Assembly (NCBI GenBank): GCA_905182295.1
Contig: CAJJAZ010000004.1
Location: 203,854-267,853, forward strand
Source: an uncultured Flavobacteriaceae bacterium
Lineage (GTDB): Bacteria; Bacteroidota; Bacteroidia; Flavobacteriales; Flavobacteriaceae
Length of the DNA: 64,000 bases
Reading direction: 5' to 3'
Shown: piece after piece, positions 53,738 through 62,923 of the stretch
Numbering within the stretch: position 1 is the first letter of the stretch
How the letters are laid out: every line of letters begins with the position of its first letter
Made by a program: the position numbers and the translations under genes
Notes under the pieces: model-generated
Told to the model about the DNA's origin: nothing
Seen by the model: the letters and a program-made list of their open reading frames with translations, nothing else
The model's database searches: none

Positions 53738-54957
53738 TATAGCTCTAAGGCTTTCTTTTGATCACCGTCCATTAAGAAAGTTGTTGGATCTTCTAAAGCT
53801 TCTTTAACGGCCACTAAGAAACCAACAGACTCTTTTCCATCGATGATTCTATGGTCATAAGAAAGGGCTACATACATAATTGGTGCTACTACTATCGCTC
53901 CATTTTTCACTACAGGACGCTCTACAATATTGTGCATTCCTAGGATCGCAGACTGAGGAGGGTTAATAATAGGCGTAGACAACATAGAGCCGAACACCCC
54001 GCCATTGGTAATGGTAAAGGTTCCACCAGTCATTTCATCTATCGTAATTTCTCCATCACGGGCACGAATCGCAAGACGTTTTACTTCTGCTTCTACGCCT
54101 CTAAAACTTAGATTTTCTGCATTTCTAATCACAGGAACCATCAATCCTTTTGGACCAGATACCGCAATAGAAATATCACAGAAATCGTAGGTAACCATCT
54201 CTTTTTCGTCTATCATAGAATTTATCGCTGGGTAAAGTTCTAAAGCTCGAATCACCGCTTTTGCAAAGAATGACATAAAACCTAGTCCCACACCATGCTT
54301 TTCAGTAAAAGCCTCCTTGTATTGTTTTCTAAGGGCAAAAATAGGGCCCATATCTACCTCATTAAAAGTAGTCAGCATGGCCGTTTCGTTCTTTGCAGAC
54401 ACCAAACGCTCCGCTACTTTTCTTCTCAACATAGACAACTTACTTCTAGAAGTTGTTCTGTCACCACCAGTAGTATTTGTTCCCATTGAAGGTACTGCCT
54501 TAACAGCGTCTTCTTTAGTCACTCTTCCATCTTTACCTGTCCCTACAATTTCAGATGCCGATATGCCTTTTTCTGCCAATATTTTTTTAGCAGCCGGAGA
54601 AGCAGATCCTGTTGCATAGCTTGTAGTTGCAGGTACAGCGGGAGCCTCTTTTACTGGAGTTGATGCAGCAGCAGTGGCTTGTTTAGCCGCTTTAGCTGGA
54701 GCATCTCCTTCTGGTTTTACAGCAGAAGTATCTATTAAACAAACCACAGCACCCACCCCAACAGCGTCACCTTCCTCCGCCTTAAGCGTAATTACACCAC
54801 TCATCTCAGCAGGTAATTCAAGTGTTGCCTTGTCTGAATCTACTTCAGCAATGGCTTGGTCTTTTTCTACATAATCACCATCTTGGACCAACCAAGCGGC
54901 AATTTCTACTTCTGTGATGGACTCCCCTGGAGAGGGTACTTTCATTTCTAAAATCAT
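53737..54957 (-). CDS. odhB: 2-oxoglutarate dehydrogenase E2, dihydrolipoyl succinyltransferase
   Basis: The 406-residue E2 core of the TCA-cycle 2-oxoglutarate dehydrogenase. The N-terminal lipoyl domain has the lipoylated lysine in [13 protein letters not shown] (near 44). An Ala/Pro linker with a peripheral-subunit-binding domain follows ([13 protein letters not shown], about 119-155), then the catalytic domain with the active-site [13 protein letters not shown] near the C-terminus. It lies 31 bases after odhA. The E3 subunit is not in this window. Confidence 0.95.
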   Translation of the reverse strand: MILEMKVPSPGESITEVEIAAWLVQDGDYVEKDQAIAEVDSDKATLELPAEMSGVITLKAEEGDAVGVGAVVCLIDTSAVKPEGDAPAKAAKQATAAASTPVKEAPAVPATTSYATGSASPAAKKILAEKGISASEIVGTGKDGRVTKEDAVKAVPSMGTNTTGGDRTTSRSKLSMLRRKVAERLVSAKNETAMLTTFNEVDMGPIFALRKQYKEAFTEKHGVGLGFMSFFAKAVIRALELYPAINSMIDEKEMVTYDFCDISIAVSGPKGLMVPVIRNAENLSFRGVEAEVKRLAIRARDGEITIDEMTGGTFTITNGGVFGSMLSTPIINPPQSAILGMHNIVERPVVKNGAIVVAPIMYVALSYDHRIIDGKESVGFLVAVKEALEDPTTFLMDGDQKKALEL

Positions 54958-54988
54958 CGTGTATAATTTATGAGATCTCTTTAATTTA

Positions 54989-57760
54989 TTATCTAATCAT
55001 ATTGTCTTTGGAAGCATCGAATACATAGTCAATGACTTCCTGGTGCCTTCTTTTAGAACGCACTGCACTACCAGCAGCTGGAGAGGCGTAAAAACGCCTT
55101 GAGGCTACCCTAAATTTAGACGCCATAGGCAAATGCATGAGCAGGTGGCACCAAGCCCCCATGTTTCTTGGCTCTTCTTGAGCCCAGACAATGTCTTTTG
55201 CATTTTTATAGGCATCTATTTGCGCCTGAATCTGGTCTATAGCTAATGGAAACAATTGTTCAATTCTCACCAATGCAACGTCTTCTCTTTCTAAATGCGC
55301 TCTGGCTTCTAATAGGTCGTAGTAGAATTTACCGGTACAAAATACGAGTGTTTTAACCTTGTCTTTTACCGCTGTAGCGTCGCCTATAACTTCTTGGAAA
55401 TGACCTTTTGCAAAATCTTCTATACCGGAAACTGCCTTAGGATGTCTTAGTAAACTCTTGGGTGTAAACACGACCAATGGTTTTCTGTAAGTGGCTTTCA
55501 GCTGTCTTCTCAACAAATGAAACATATTGGCTGGTGTGGTGCAATCTGCGATAAACATATTGTCCTTCGCACACATTTGCAAGAACCTTTCCATCCTGGC
55601 AGAAGAGTGCTCTGCTCCTTGACCTTCATATCCATGAGGCAATAACATCACCAACCCATTTTGAAGTTTCCACTTGTCTTCTGCTGCAGAAATATACTGG
55701 TCAATCATAATTTGGGCCCCATTGCTGAAATCTCCAAATTGTGCCTCCCAAATAGTCAATGTATTAGGGCTTGCCATGGCATAACCATAATCAAACCCCA
55801 CCACTCCGTACTCAGAAAGCAAAGAGTTAAAAATATGTAATTTGCCTTGTTGGTCGTTTAGTTGATTTAAAAGCAATACTTCTTCTTCACTCGCCTCAAC
55901 TTTTAATACGGCATGTCTGTGAGAGAAAGTCCCTCGCTCCACATCTTGCCCTGAAATTCTCACGTCAAATCCTTCTTCTAAAAGAGATCCGTACGCCAAG
56001 AGTTCTCCCATGGCCCAATCCAGGGAATTGTTTTCAAAAAACATCTTTCGCCTGTCCTCTATGAGCTTATCTATCTTTTTTAAGAATTTTTTACCCGAAG
56101 GCAAAGTAGTGATCACTTTAGCAATTCCAGTGAGCTTTTCTGTTGGGTAAGCAGTAGCTACTTTTAGTGCCATGGTGTCTTCTTGGGCAGGAGCCAAGCC
56201 TTTCCATGCCTTAGACATGAATGGTGTAATTACGGTCTTGTCTTCTTTTCTAGAGTCTTCTAAATCTGACTCTAAACTGTCTTTGTATGATTGCTCTAAA
56301 CCTTTGACAAAATCCGGTGTAATGATCCCTTCTTCAATAAGTCTAGCGGTATAGATTTCTTTAGGGTTTTGGTGTTTGGCAATTGCCTTGTACAATTTAG
56401 GCTGCGTAAACCTCGGTTCGTCGCCCTCATTGTGACCGTACTTCCTATAACCCAATAGATCAATAAAAACGTCTCTTTTAAACCTCATGCGGTATTCCAA
56501 AGCAAATAATGCAGCGTGTACAACCGCTTCTGCGTCGTCTGCATTCACGTGAAGTACTGGGCTCAAAGTCACTTTGCCTACGTCTGTACAATAAGTAGAA
56601 GATCTAGCGTCTAAGTAATTGGTGGTAAAACCAATTTGATTGTTCACCACAATATGAATGGTACCATTGGTTTTATAACCGTCTAACTGGGCCATTTGAA
56701 CCACTTCGTACACCAGACCTTGGCCTGCTATAGCAGCATCTCCATGCAATACAATAGGCAGTACCTTAGAAAAATCTTCTGGGTATAAGTTGTCTTGTTT
56801 GGCACGGGCAATTCCCTCTACCACTGCACCTACCGTTTCCAGGTGGGATGGATTTGGCGCAATATTCATGATAATTTTATTGCCGTTGTCTGACATCCTA
56901 TCTGAAGTCCAACCCAAGTGATACTTTACATCTCCATCAAAAACTACTTGCTCGTAGTCTTTACCGTCAAACTCACTAAAAATGTCTTTTGCAGACTTAC
57001 CAAAAATATTGATCAGTACATTTAAACGGCCTCTATGGGCCATTCCCATGACAAACTCAGCCACTCCTTTAGCCGCGGCAGCTTCTACAATAGCGTCTAA
57101 TGCTGGAATTAAAGATTCATTTCCCTCCAGTGAAAAACGCTTCTGCCCTACGTATTTGGTATGTAAAAAAGTCTCAAAACTCACTGCTTGGGTAAGCTTT
57201 TTAAGAATATGTTTTTTCTGATCTGCGGAAAAAGTAGGGTGGTTGTCATTGACATTCAACCAATTCTGAATCCATGCTACACGCTCAGGGTTTCTAATAT
57301 ACATATACTCCACCCCAATAGCGTCACAATAGATGCGCTGTAAGTGTGCAATAATATTGGTAAGCGTAGCAGCACCAATACCGATAATCTCCCCTGCAGA
57401 AAATACCGTACTTAAATCTGCTTCAGTCAATCCAAAGTTTTCCAGCTCCAGCGTAGGACTGTATTTTCTTCGCTCCCTTACCGGGTTGGTTTCCGTAAAT
57501 AAATGCCCCCTACTTCTATAACCATCAATCAATCTAATGACTTGAAATTCTTTCTGCATGCTGTCTGGCATCACAGAAATGGCTCCAGGAGAAACAACGC
57601 TTTCTTCCACAAAAAAACCATGGGCTTCTGAACCAAAGTCGTAACCTTGAAAAAAGGCACGCCAAGAAGGCTCAACACTGTCTGGATTTTTTAAGTATTT
57701 ATCGTAAAGGTCCGCAAAAAATGAGGTGTGAGCGGCGTTTAAAAAGGAATATGGATCCAT
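54989..57760 (-). CDS. odhA: 2-oxoglutarate dehydrogenase E1 (thiamine diphosphate)
   Basis: A 923-residue decarboxylase that turns 2-oxoglutarate into a succinyl group for E2. The start ATG at 57760 gives [15 protein letters not shown]; the frame reaches 57802 but that adds residues without family support. Recognisable parts are [28 protein letters not shown] (with HGD just before), NNQIGFTTN and [26 protein letters not shown] box lies 39 bases upstream (57800-57807, minus). First gene of odhA-odhB-tatD. Confidence 0.95.
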   Translation of the reverse strand: MDPYSFLNAAHTSFFADLYDKYLKNPDSVEPSWRAFFQGYDFGSEAHGFFVEESVVSPGAISVMPDSMQKEFQVIRLIDGYRSRGHLFTETNPVRERRKYSPTLELENFGLTEADLSTVFSAGEIIGIGAATLTNIIAHLQRIYCDAIGVEYMYIRNPERVAWIQNWLNVNDNHPTFSADQKKHILKKLTQAVSFETFLHTKYVGQKRFSLEGNESLIPALDAIVEAAAAKGVAEFVMGMAHRGRLNVLINIFGKSAKDIFSEFDGKDYEQVVFDGDVKYHLGWTSDRMSDNGNKIIMNIAPNPSHLETVGAVVEGIARAKQDNLYPEDFSKVLPIVLHGDAAIAGQGLVYEVVQMAQLDGYKTNGTIHIVVNNQIGFTTNYLDARSSTYCTDVGKVTLSPVLHVNADDAEAVVHAALFALEYRMRFKRDVFIDLLGYRKYGHNEGDEPRFTQPKLYKAIAKHQNPKEIYTARLIEEGIITPDFVKGLEQSYKDSLESDLEDSRKEDKTVITPFMSKAWKGLAPAQEDTMALKVATAYPTEKLTGIAKVITTLPSGKKFLKKIDKLIEDRRKMFFENNSLDWAMGELLAYGSLLEEGFDVRISGQDVERGTFSHRHAVLKVEASEEEVLLLNQLNDQQGKLHIFNSLLSEYGVVGFDYGYAMASPNTLTIWEAQFGDFSNGAQIMIDQYISAAEDKWKLQNGLVMLLPHGYEGQGAEHSSARMERFLQMCAKDNMFIADCTTPANMFHLLRRQLKATYRKPLVVFTPKSLLRHPKAVSGIEDFAKGHFQEVIGDATAVKDKVKTLVFCTGKFYYDLLEARAHLEREDVALVRIEQLFPLAIDQIQAQIDAYKNAKDIVWAQEEPRNMGAWCHLLMHLPMASKFRVASRRFYASPAAGSAVRSKRRHQEVIDYVFDASKDNMIR

Positions 57761-57989
57761 GTATAATTTGGAATATCGGTCTTTTACACAAAATTTATTC
57801 AAAAATACAACATTTGCCTAATTTGAGCCTTCGGTTTCACTCATAATTACAAAAAAATACGAAAACCTTGTATAAAATTATCATTCCTTAAAAAAAACCC
57901 GATAAAGTCTTTCTTTTCAATACTTTAATGCCTCAAAAAAGGGAGGACAAATTGCCCTTCCATAATTATTAAAAGCGGTTCACTCGAGA

Positions 57990-59291
57990 CTAATAGTCGT
58001 GCAATACCTCTTTGTCTTTATCCTTAAAAATAGTCCCTTCTTTCATCACAAAAACGACTTGTTCCAAAGTATTGATATTTGCTTTCGGATGCTCATTTAC
58101 AGCCACTATGTCTGCCGTATAACCTGCCTTTAATTGACCCAAACTATCTGAATACCCTAACAAATTTGCATTGGTTACTGTTGCTGCTGCAATGGCCTCC
58201 ATTACTGGCATCCCTGCTGCTACCATAAATCCAAATTCTTTGGCATTGTCTCCATGAGGAGCGACTCCTGCGTCTGTTCCAAAAGCAATTTTAACGCCTT
58301 TTTTGTATGCCATAGCAAAAGTAGATTGACTTCTCGGACCTATCTCTAAGGCCTTTTTAGCAATTACCTCTGGAAAATAACCTGGTATGGCCGCATTGGC
58401 TGCTGCTGCTTTTCCTGCGGAGATTGTAGGCACTAAATAAGTGTCGTATTTTACCATTAAATCCATGGTAGACGGCTCCATAAGCGTACCGTGTTCTATG
58501 GTCTTAATTCCTGCAATAATAGCCCTTCTCATCCCTTCATCTCCGTGTGCATGGGCCGCTGTTAGCATGCCGTAATCTTTTGCCGTACTCACTATAGCGG
58601 CCAATTCATCTGCGGTAAATTGTGGGTTCTGACCATTTTTAGCCACACTTAAAACACCCCCTGTTGCAGTGATTTTAATCACGTCTGCACCGTCTTTATA
58701 TCTTTGTCTTACAGCCTTTCTAGCATCTGAAGCAGAATTCACCACACCTTCTCTAGCACCTGGATCTCCCATTAAATCATAACTTCTTCCGTTGGTTGGA
58801 TCTGCATGACCCCCTGTGGTGCCTATTGCTTTACCTGCAGTAAAAATTCTAGGCCCAATTACAGTTCCTTTAGCAATGGCTTTTCTCAAAGCAATATTGA
58901 CCCCACTACCCCCTAAATCTCTTACCGTAGTAAAACCAGCCATAAGGGTTCTTTTAGCATATACAGTGGCACCCAAGGCAACATCGGCCTCGTTTTCTGT
59001 AAAACGATTCATATAGGTCCTCGGATTAGACTCATGCTCTATATGCACATGCATGTCTATAAAACCAGGCATAACCACCTGCTTTTTTAAATCTATATGG
59101 GTATCCGTATCTGCGCCATTTACATAGCCATTTAGGATGGATTCAATGGCATTTCCAGAAACAACAATGGTTTTCTCTGAAAGGGTTTTGCCTTTGGCCA
59201 CGTCTATAATCTGACCACAATGTAAGTAGGTTTTTTGAGCGTGAAGGCTCACAGCCCACAAGCAAAGGACTGTAAAAAACAATTTTTTCAT
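57990..59291 (-). CDS. Exported amidohydrolase (imidazolonepropionase/prolidase-like)
   Basis: A 433-residue enzyme with a signal peptide (KKLFFTVLCLWAVSLHAQ). The amidohydrolase metal-binding pattern is complete: MPGFIDMHVHIEHES, the lysine in VIKITATGG (probably carbamylated), TAAHAHGDEGM, KTIEHGTLM and GTDAGVAPHG. Secreted relatives cleave X-Pro dipeptides or other amides; the substrate cannot be read here. It stands alone between odhA and galE, with 229 bases of intergenic DNA before odhA's start in which I see only the candidate odhA box. Confidence 0.9.
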   Translation of the reverse strand: MKKLFFTVLCLWAVSLHAQKTYLHCGQIIDVAKGKTLSEKTIVVSGNAIESILNGYVNGADTDTHIDLKKQVVMPGFIDMHVHIEHESNPRTYMNRFTENEADVALGATVYAKRTLMAGFTTVRDLGGSGVNIALRKAIAKGTVIGPRIFTAGKAIGTTGGHADPTNGRSYDLMGDPGAREGVVNSASDARKAVRQRYKDGADVIKITATGGVLSVAKNGQNPQFTADELAAIVSTAKDYGMLTAAHAHGDEGMRRAIIAGIKTIEHGTLMEPSTMDLMVKYDTYLVPTISAGKAAAANAAIPGYFPEVIAKKALEIGPRSQSTFAMAYKKGVKIAFGTDAGVAPHGDNAKEFGFMVAAGMPVMEAIAAATVTNANLLGYSDSLGQLKAGYTADIVAVNEHPKANINTLEQVVFVMKEGTIFKDKDKEVLHDY

Positions 59292-59361
59292 GATAAAGAC
59301 ACTTTAGGGGTTAGTTGATGTTAAATAAAAATAGCGGGATAATTTAACCGCTTTTCGTTTC

Positions 59362-60378
59362 CTAAGATAGTAATTTATTTTCCCATGCCCATGCAGAAGC
59401 CATAGCCTCTTCTAAAGAAAAACGTGCCTGCCAACCTAAAACTGTACTGGCTTTAAGGGTGTTGGCGAATGCAGCTGTGACATCGCCCTGTCTTGGCGGA
59501 GCAAAGACAAAGGGCAAAGTGCGCCCACTGACTTTTTCATAGGCTTTAATAACCTCTAAAACAGAACTTCCTTTACCTGTGCCCACATTAAAGACTTCAA
59601 ATGACTCCGTTGGCGCATTTCCTAGCAACCTATTCATTGCTGCCATATGCGCTTCTGCGAGGTCTACCACATGGATGTAATCTCTGATACAAGTGCCGTC
59701 CGGGGTAGGATAATCATTTCCAAATACAGACAATTGACCCCTTTTACCAACCCCTGTCTGTGTAATAAAAGGCACTAAATTTTGAGGAACCCCAATGGGA
59801 AGCTCTCCAATAAGCGCAGATTCGTGCGCGCCAATGGGGTTAAAATATCTGAGCGCTGTGACCTTTAAATGAGGATAAGCACAACAACTATCCTGCAGTA
59901 TTTCTTCTCCAATTTGCTTGGTGTTTCCATAGGGAGACATGGCTTTAAGCACCGGAGCGGTCTCTAGAATAGGCAATTCAAGGGCCTGACCATAAACGGT
60001 GCAAGAAGAACTAAAAATGAATGCAATAGGTCGTTTTACGACCTCCTGAAGTAAATACACTAAGGTATTTAGGTTGTTTTGATAGTAGTCTAACGGCTTT
60101 TCAACAGACTCCCCTACTGCCTTAAAAGCGGCAAAGTGAATGACTGCACTTATGTCGGGATGTTTGGAAAATAGCCATGAAGCAGTTTCTGAATGCCTTA
60201 AATCCAAAGGGTGAAATTCAGGTGTTTTCCCAGTAATAGCGGTAATTCCATCTAATACAGCAGCGTTGGTATTCACCAGATTGTCTACCACTATGACTTT
60301 ATGACCCGCTTCTAACAAACATACCACGGTATGTGATCCTATATACCCTAGACCGCCTGTTACCAATACCGTTGCCAT
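59362..60378 (-). CDS. galE: UDP-glucose 4-epimerase
   Basis: A 338-residue short-chain dehydrogenase-type epimerase interconverting UDP-glucose and UDP-galactose. It opens with the NAD loop VTGGLGYIGSHTV; SSSCTVYG supplies the catalytic serine/threonine and SPYGNTKQIGEE the YxxxK pair; the NPIGAHESALIGE and DGTCIRDYIHVVDLA motifs are typical GalE. It starts one base after the aminotransferase stop, so both feed nucleotide sugars into surface glycans. Confidence 0.94.
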   Translation of the reverse strand: MATVLVTGGLGYIGSHTVVCLLEAGHKVIVVDNLVNTNAAVLDGITAITGKTPEFHPLDLRHSETASWLFSKHPDISAVIHFAAFKAVGESVEKPLDYYQNNLNTLVYLLQEVVKRPIAFIFSSSCTVYGQALELPILETAPVLKAMSPYGNTKQIGEEILQDSCCAYPHLKVTALRYFNPIGAHESALIGELPIGVPQNLVPFITQTGVGKRGQLSVFGNDYPTPDGTCIRDYIHVVDLAEAHMAAMNRLLGNAPTESFEVFNVGTGKGSSVLEVIKAYEKVSGRTLPFVFAPPRQGDVTAAFANTLKASTVLGWQARFSLEEAMASAWAWENKLLS

Positions 60379-60379
60379 C

Positions 60380-61534
60380 TTATGAATTTAAAAAATTGAG
60401 AATGGACTTTGTGATATGTGAAATTTGCGCCGCATCCAATTCAGTATGCATAGGCAATGAGATCACCTGCTTACTCAAGGCATTGGTCACAGTAAAATCT
60501 GCTTCCTTATAACTGTCGTTGGTATAGGCTTTTTGTCTGTGTAGTGGTATCGGGTAATACACCCCACAAGGAATTGCTTCTGACGCCAAATGGGCCACCA
60601 GTGCATCTCTTTTCCCATGGGTAATTTTTAAGGTGTATTGGTGAAATACATGGCAATCACAGCTGTCGCAAATCCCTTCGCAACCATTGACTGTTTTTGG
60701 TAATTCAATGTCCGGGTGTCCATTAAAAGCAGCGTTATAAGCCTTTGCGGTAGTCCTTCTCTTGGTGTTATAAGTGTCTAATCTAGGTAATTTTGCATTT
60801 AATACAGCGGCCTGTAAAGCGTCCAGCCTAGAGTTCACCCCGACCACGTCGTGGTGGTATCTTTCGTACATTCCGTGATTTACAATGCCTCTTAAGGTAT
60901 GGGCTAGGGCGTCGTCATTCGTGAATAATGCACCTCCATCTCCATAACAGCCTAAATTTTTAGACGGGAAGAAAGAGGTTGCCCCCACATGTCCCATCGT
61001 ACCTGTCATTTTCTTAGTGCCGTTTACCGAAGTAAAAGTGGCCCCAATGGCTTGCGCATTGTCTTCTATGACTTTTAAATCGTGTTTAGCAGCTATTTCC
61101 ATAATTTCATCCATAGGAGCCGTTTGTCCAAAAAGATGTACGGGAACAATGGCTTTTGTCTTGGGCGTTATGGCACTGGCTACTGCAGCTGGATCTATCA
61201 TAAAAGTATCTGGCAGTACGTCTACCAAAACAGGAGTCAATCCTAATAAGGCAATGACCTCTACGGTAGCTGCAAAAGTGAAATCTGCTGTAATTACCTC
61301 ATCGCCGGGTTGTAAGCCTAGGCCCATCATGGCTATTTGCAGTGCGTCTGTCCCGTTGGCACAAGGAATGACGTGTTTTACGCCCAGATAAGCTTCTAAG
61401 GCTTTCTGAAATTCTTGCACTTCTGGGCCATTAATAAAGGCGGCACTCTCTAGCACAGATGTAAATCTTTCGTTTACTTCTGACTGTATTTCACGGTATT
61501 GACCCTGAAGGTCTACCATCTGTATTTTTTTCAT
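60380..61534 (-). CDS. DegT/DnrJ/EryC1/StrS nucleotide-sugar aminotransferase
   Basis: A 384-residue PLP enzyme that aminates a keto-sugar nucleotide, usually for lipopolysaccharide or protein glycans. The cofactor lysine lies in SFFPSKNLGCYGDGGAL, with ANGTDALQIAM and VEDNAQAIGA earlier. Closest in look to the WbpE/WlbC type acting on UDP-2-acetamido-3-oxo sugars. An insertion at 285-294 (CEGICDSCDC, then H) places four cysteines together before FHQYTLKI. It is divergent from waaA. Substrate is inferred only. Confidence 0.88.
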   Translation of the reverse strand: MKKIQMVDLQGQYREIQSEVNERFTSVLESAAFINGPEVQEFQKALEAYLGVKHVIPCANGTDALQIAMMGLGLQPGDEVITADFTFAATVEVIALLGLTPVLVDVLPDTFMIDPAAVASAITPKTKAIVPVHLFGQTAPMDEIMEIAAKHDLKVIEDNAQAIGATFTSVNGTKKMTGTMGHVGATSFFPSKNLGCYGDGGALFTNDDALAHTLRGIVNHGMYERYHHDVVGVNSRLDALQAAVLNAKLPRLDTYNTKRRTTAKAYNAAFNGHPDIELPKTVNGCEGICDSCDCHVFHQYTLKITHGKRDALVAHLASEAIPCGVYYPIPLHRQKAYTNDSYKEADFTVTNALSKQVISLPMHTELDAAQISHITKSILNFLNS

Positions 61535-61585
61535 AAATGCTTTATAAAGACCCTACGAAAATACAAAAAATACGCCCCTACACCA

Positions 61586-61613
61586 TTGATTGAGATAAAG
61601 AAACGTATTTTTG
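61586..61613 (+). promoter_or_regulatory. Promoter of waaA
   Basis: TTG at 61586-61588, a 17-base spacer and TATTTTTG at 61606-61613 (TAnnTTTG), 18 bases before the TTG start codon of waaA. Confidence 0.55.
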
Positions 61614-61631
61614 TTGCCAAAGACATAAGCC

Positions 61632-62891
61632 TTGTATTTATTGTACAATTTATTAATCACGCTGGGTCAAGGGATTCTTCCTATTGCCGCGCTATTTTCA
61701 CCCAAATTAAGGCTATTTGTAAAAGGTCAAAAAGAAGTATTTAAAACCCTTTCTTCAGAATTAAACCCCACTAAAAAAACCATTTGGATGCACGCGGCAT
61801 CTTTGGGAGAATATGAACAAGGGGTGCCTGTGTTGGAAGAAATTCGTCAGTGTTATCCGGAGCATCAGATCGTATTATCCTTTTTTTCACCCTCCGGATA
61901 TGAGGTGAGAAAAAATACCCCACTGGCAGACACCGTCGTTTACTTGCCTATCGACAGCCTTCGCAACGCCATGCAGTTTATCAAAGTTTTAAAGCCTTCT
62001 TTGGCCATTTTTGTGAAATACGAGGTATGGCCCAATTATATGACCGCCCTTCAACTGGCAGAAATTCCAAGCCTATTAATTTCTGCTGTTTTTAGACCCT
62101 CCCAAATCTATTTTAAGTGGTACGGTGGCTTAATGAGAGATAGTCTTCATAAATTCTCTCATATTTTTGTTCAAGACAGTGGCTCTCTAAAGCTTATAAA
62201 AGACAGTGGATATGAGCATGTAAGTCTCGCTGGAGACTCAAGATTTGACCGAGTATCACGACTTTCTAAACACTTAGAGTCCCTTCCAAAAGAAATCCAA
62301 GAAATACTCACTGCCTTTACCTCATCTAAACCACTATTTGTAGGTGGCAGCGTTTGGCCTGAAGATGTTCGCGTTTTAGGGACTGCACTTGAAAAAACGG
62401 CCCATAGTATTAAATTTGTTTTAGCCCCTCATAAAGTAGACAAAGCGTCTGTGGAAACACTGCTCAAAATGCTACCCATAAAATTACAAAACCAAATTGT
62501 CTGGCTTTCTAAGACCAAACCACAACAGGCTTCCAAAGCTTCTGTACTTGTTCTAGACAGTATGGGTATTTTAAACCAGATCTATCCTTTGGCTCAAATG
62601 GCTTATATAGGTGGCGGTTTTAAAACAGGATTACACAATACATTAGAAGCTGCCGTTTATGGCATTCCGCTTGCTATTGGACCTAAATACCGAAAATTTA
62701 AAGAGGCTAAAGACCTCGTGGCACTTAGGGGAATTCAGGTCATAAACACTACAGAAAATGCCGCTCACTTTTTGGAACTGGCTTTAGATAAGCAACATAT
62801 TCAGCAGATAAAACAGATTCAACAGGACTATATCTCAAAAGAAATAGGCGCCTGCGATAAAATAATGTCTTATTTAGCAAAATATTTTTAA
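61632..62891 (+). CDS. waaA: 3-deoxy-D-manno-octulosonic acid (Kdo) transferase
   Basis: WaaA adds Kdo to lipid A precursor at the inner membrane, the first step of the lipopolysaccharide core. The 419-residue GT30 protein begins with a membrane-anchoring helix (YLLYNLLITLGQGILPI), has the catalytic HAASLGEYEQ motif near 55, KYEVWPN near 133 and the donor-binding AYIGGGFKTGLHNTLEA region near 320. The start is TTG at 61632: no ATG precedes the anchor helix. A sugar porter gene follows after 32 bases. Confidence 0.93.
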   Translation: MYLLYNLLITLGQGILPIAALFSPKLRLFVKGQKEVFKTLSSELNPTKKTIWMHAASLGEYEQGVPVLEEIRQCYPEHQIVLSFFSPSGYEVRKNTPLADTVVYLPIDSLRNAMQFIKVLKPSLAIFVKYEVWPNYMTALQLAEIPSLLISAVFRPSQIYFKWYGGLMRDSLHKFSHIFVQDSGSLKLIKDSGYEHVSLAGDSRFDRVSRLSKHLESLPKEIQEILTAFTSSKPLFVGGSVWPEDVRVLGTALEKTAHSIKFVLAPHKVDKASVETLLKMLPIKLQNQIVWLSKTKPQQASKASVLVLDSMGILNQIYPLAQMAYIGGGFKTGLHNTLEAAVYGIPLAIGPKYRKFKEAKDLVALRGIQVINTTENAAHFLELALDKQHIQQIKQIQQDYISKEIGACDKIMSYLAKYF

Positions 62892-62923
62892 TAGATTTAC
62901 CGGTAACCAACACCACTATTAAA

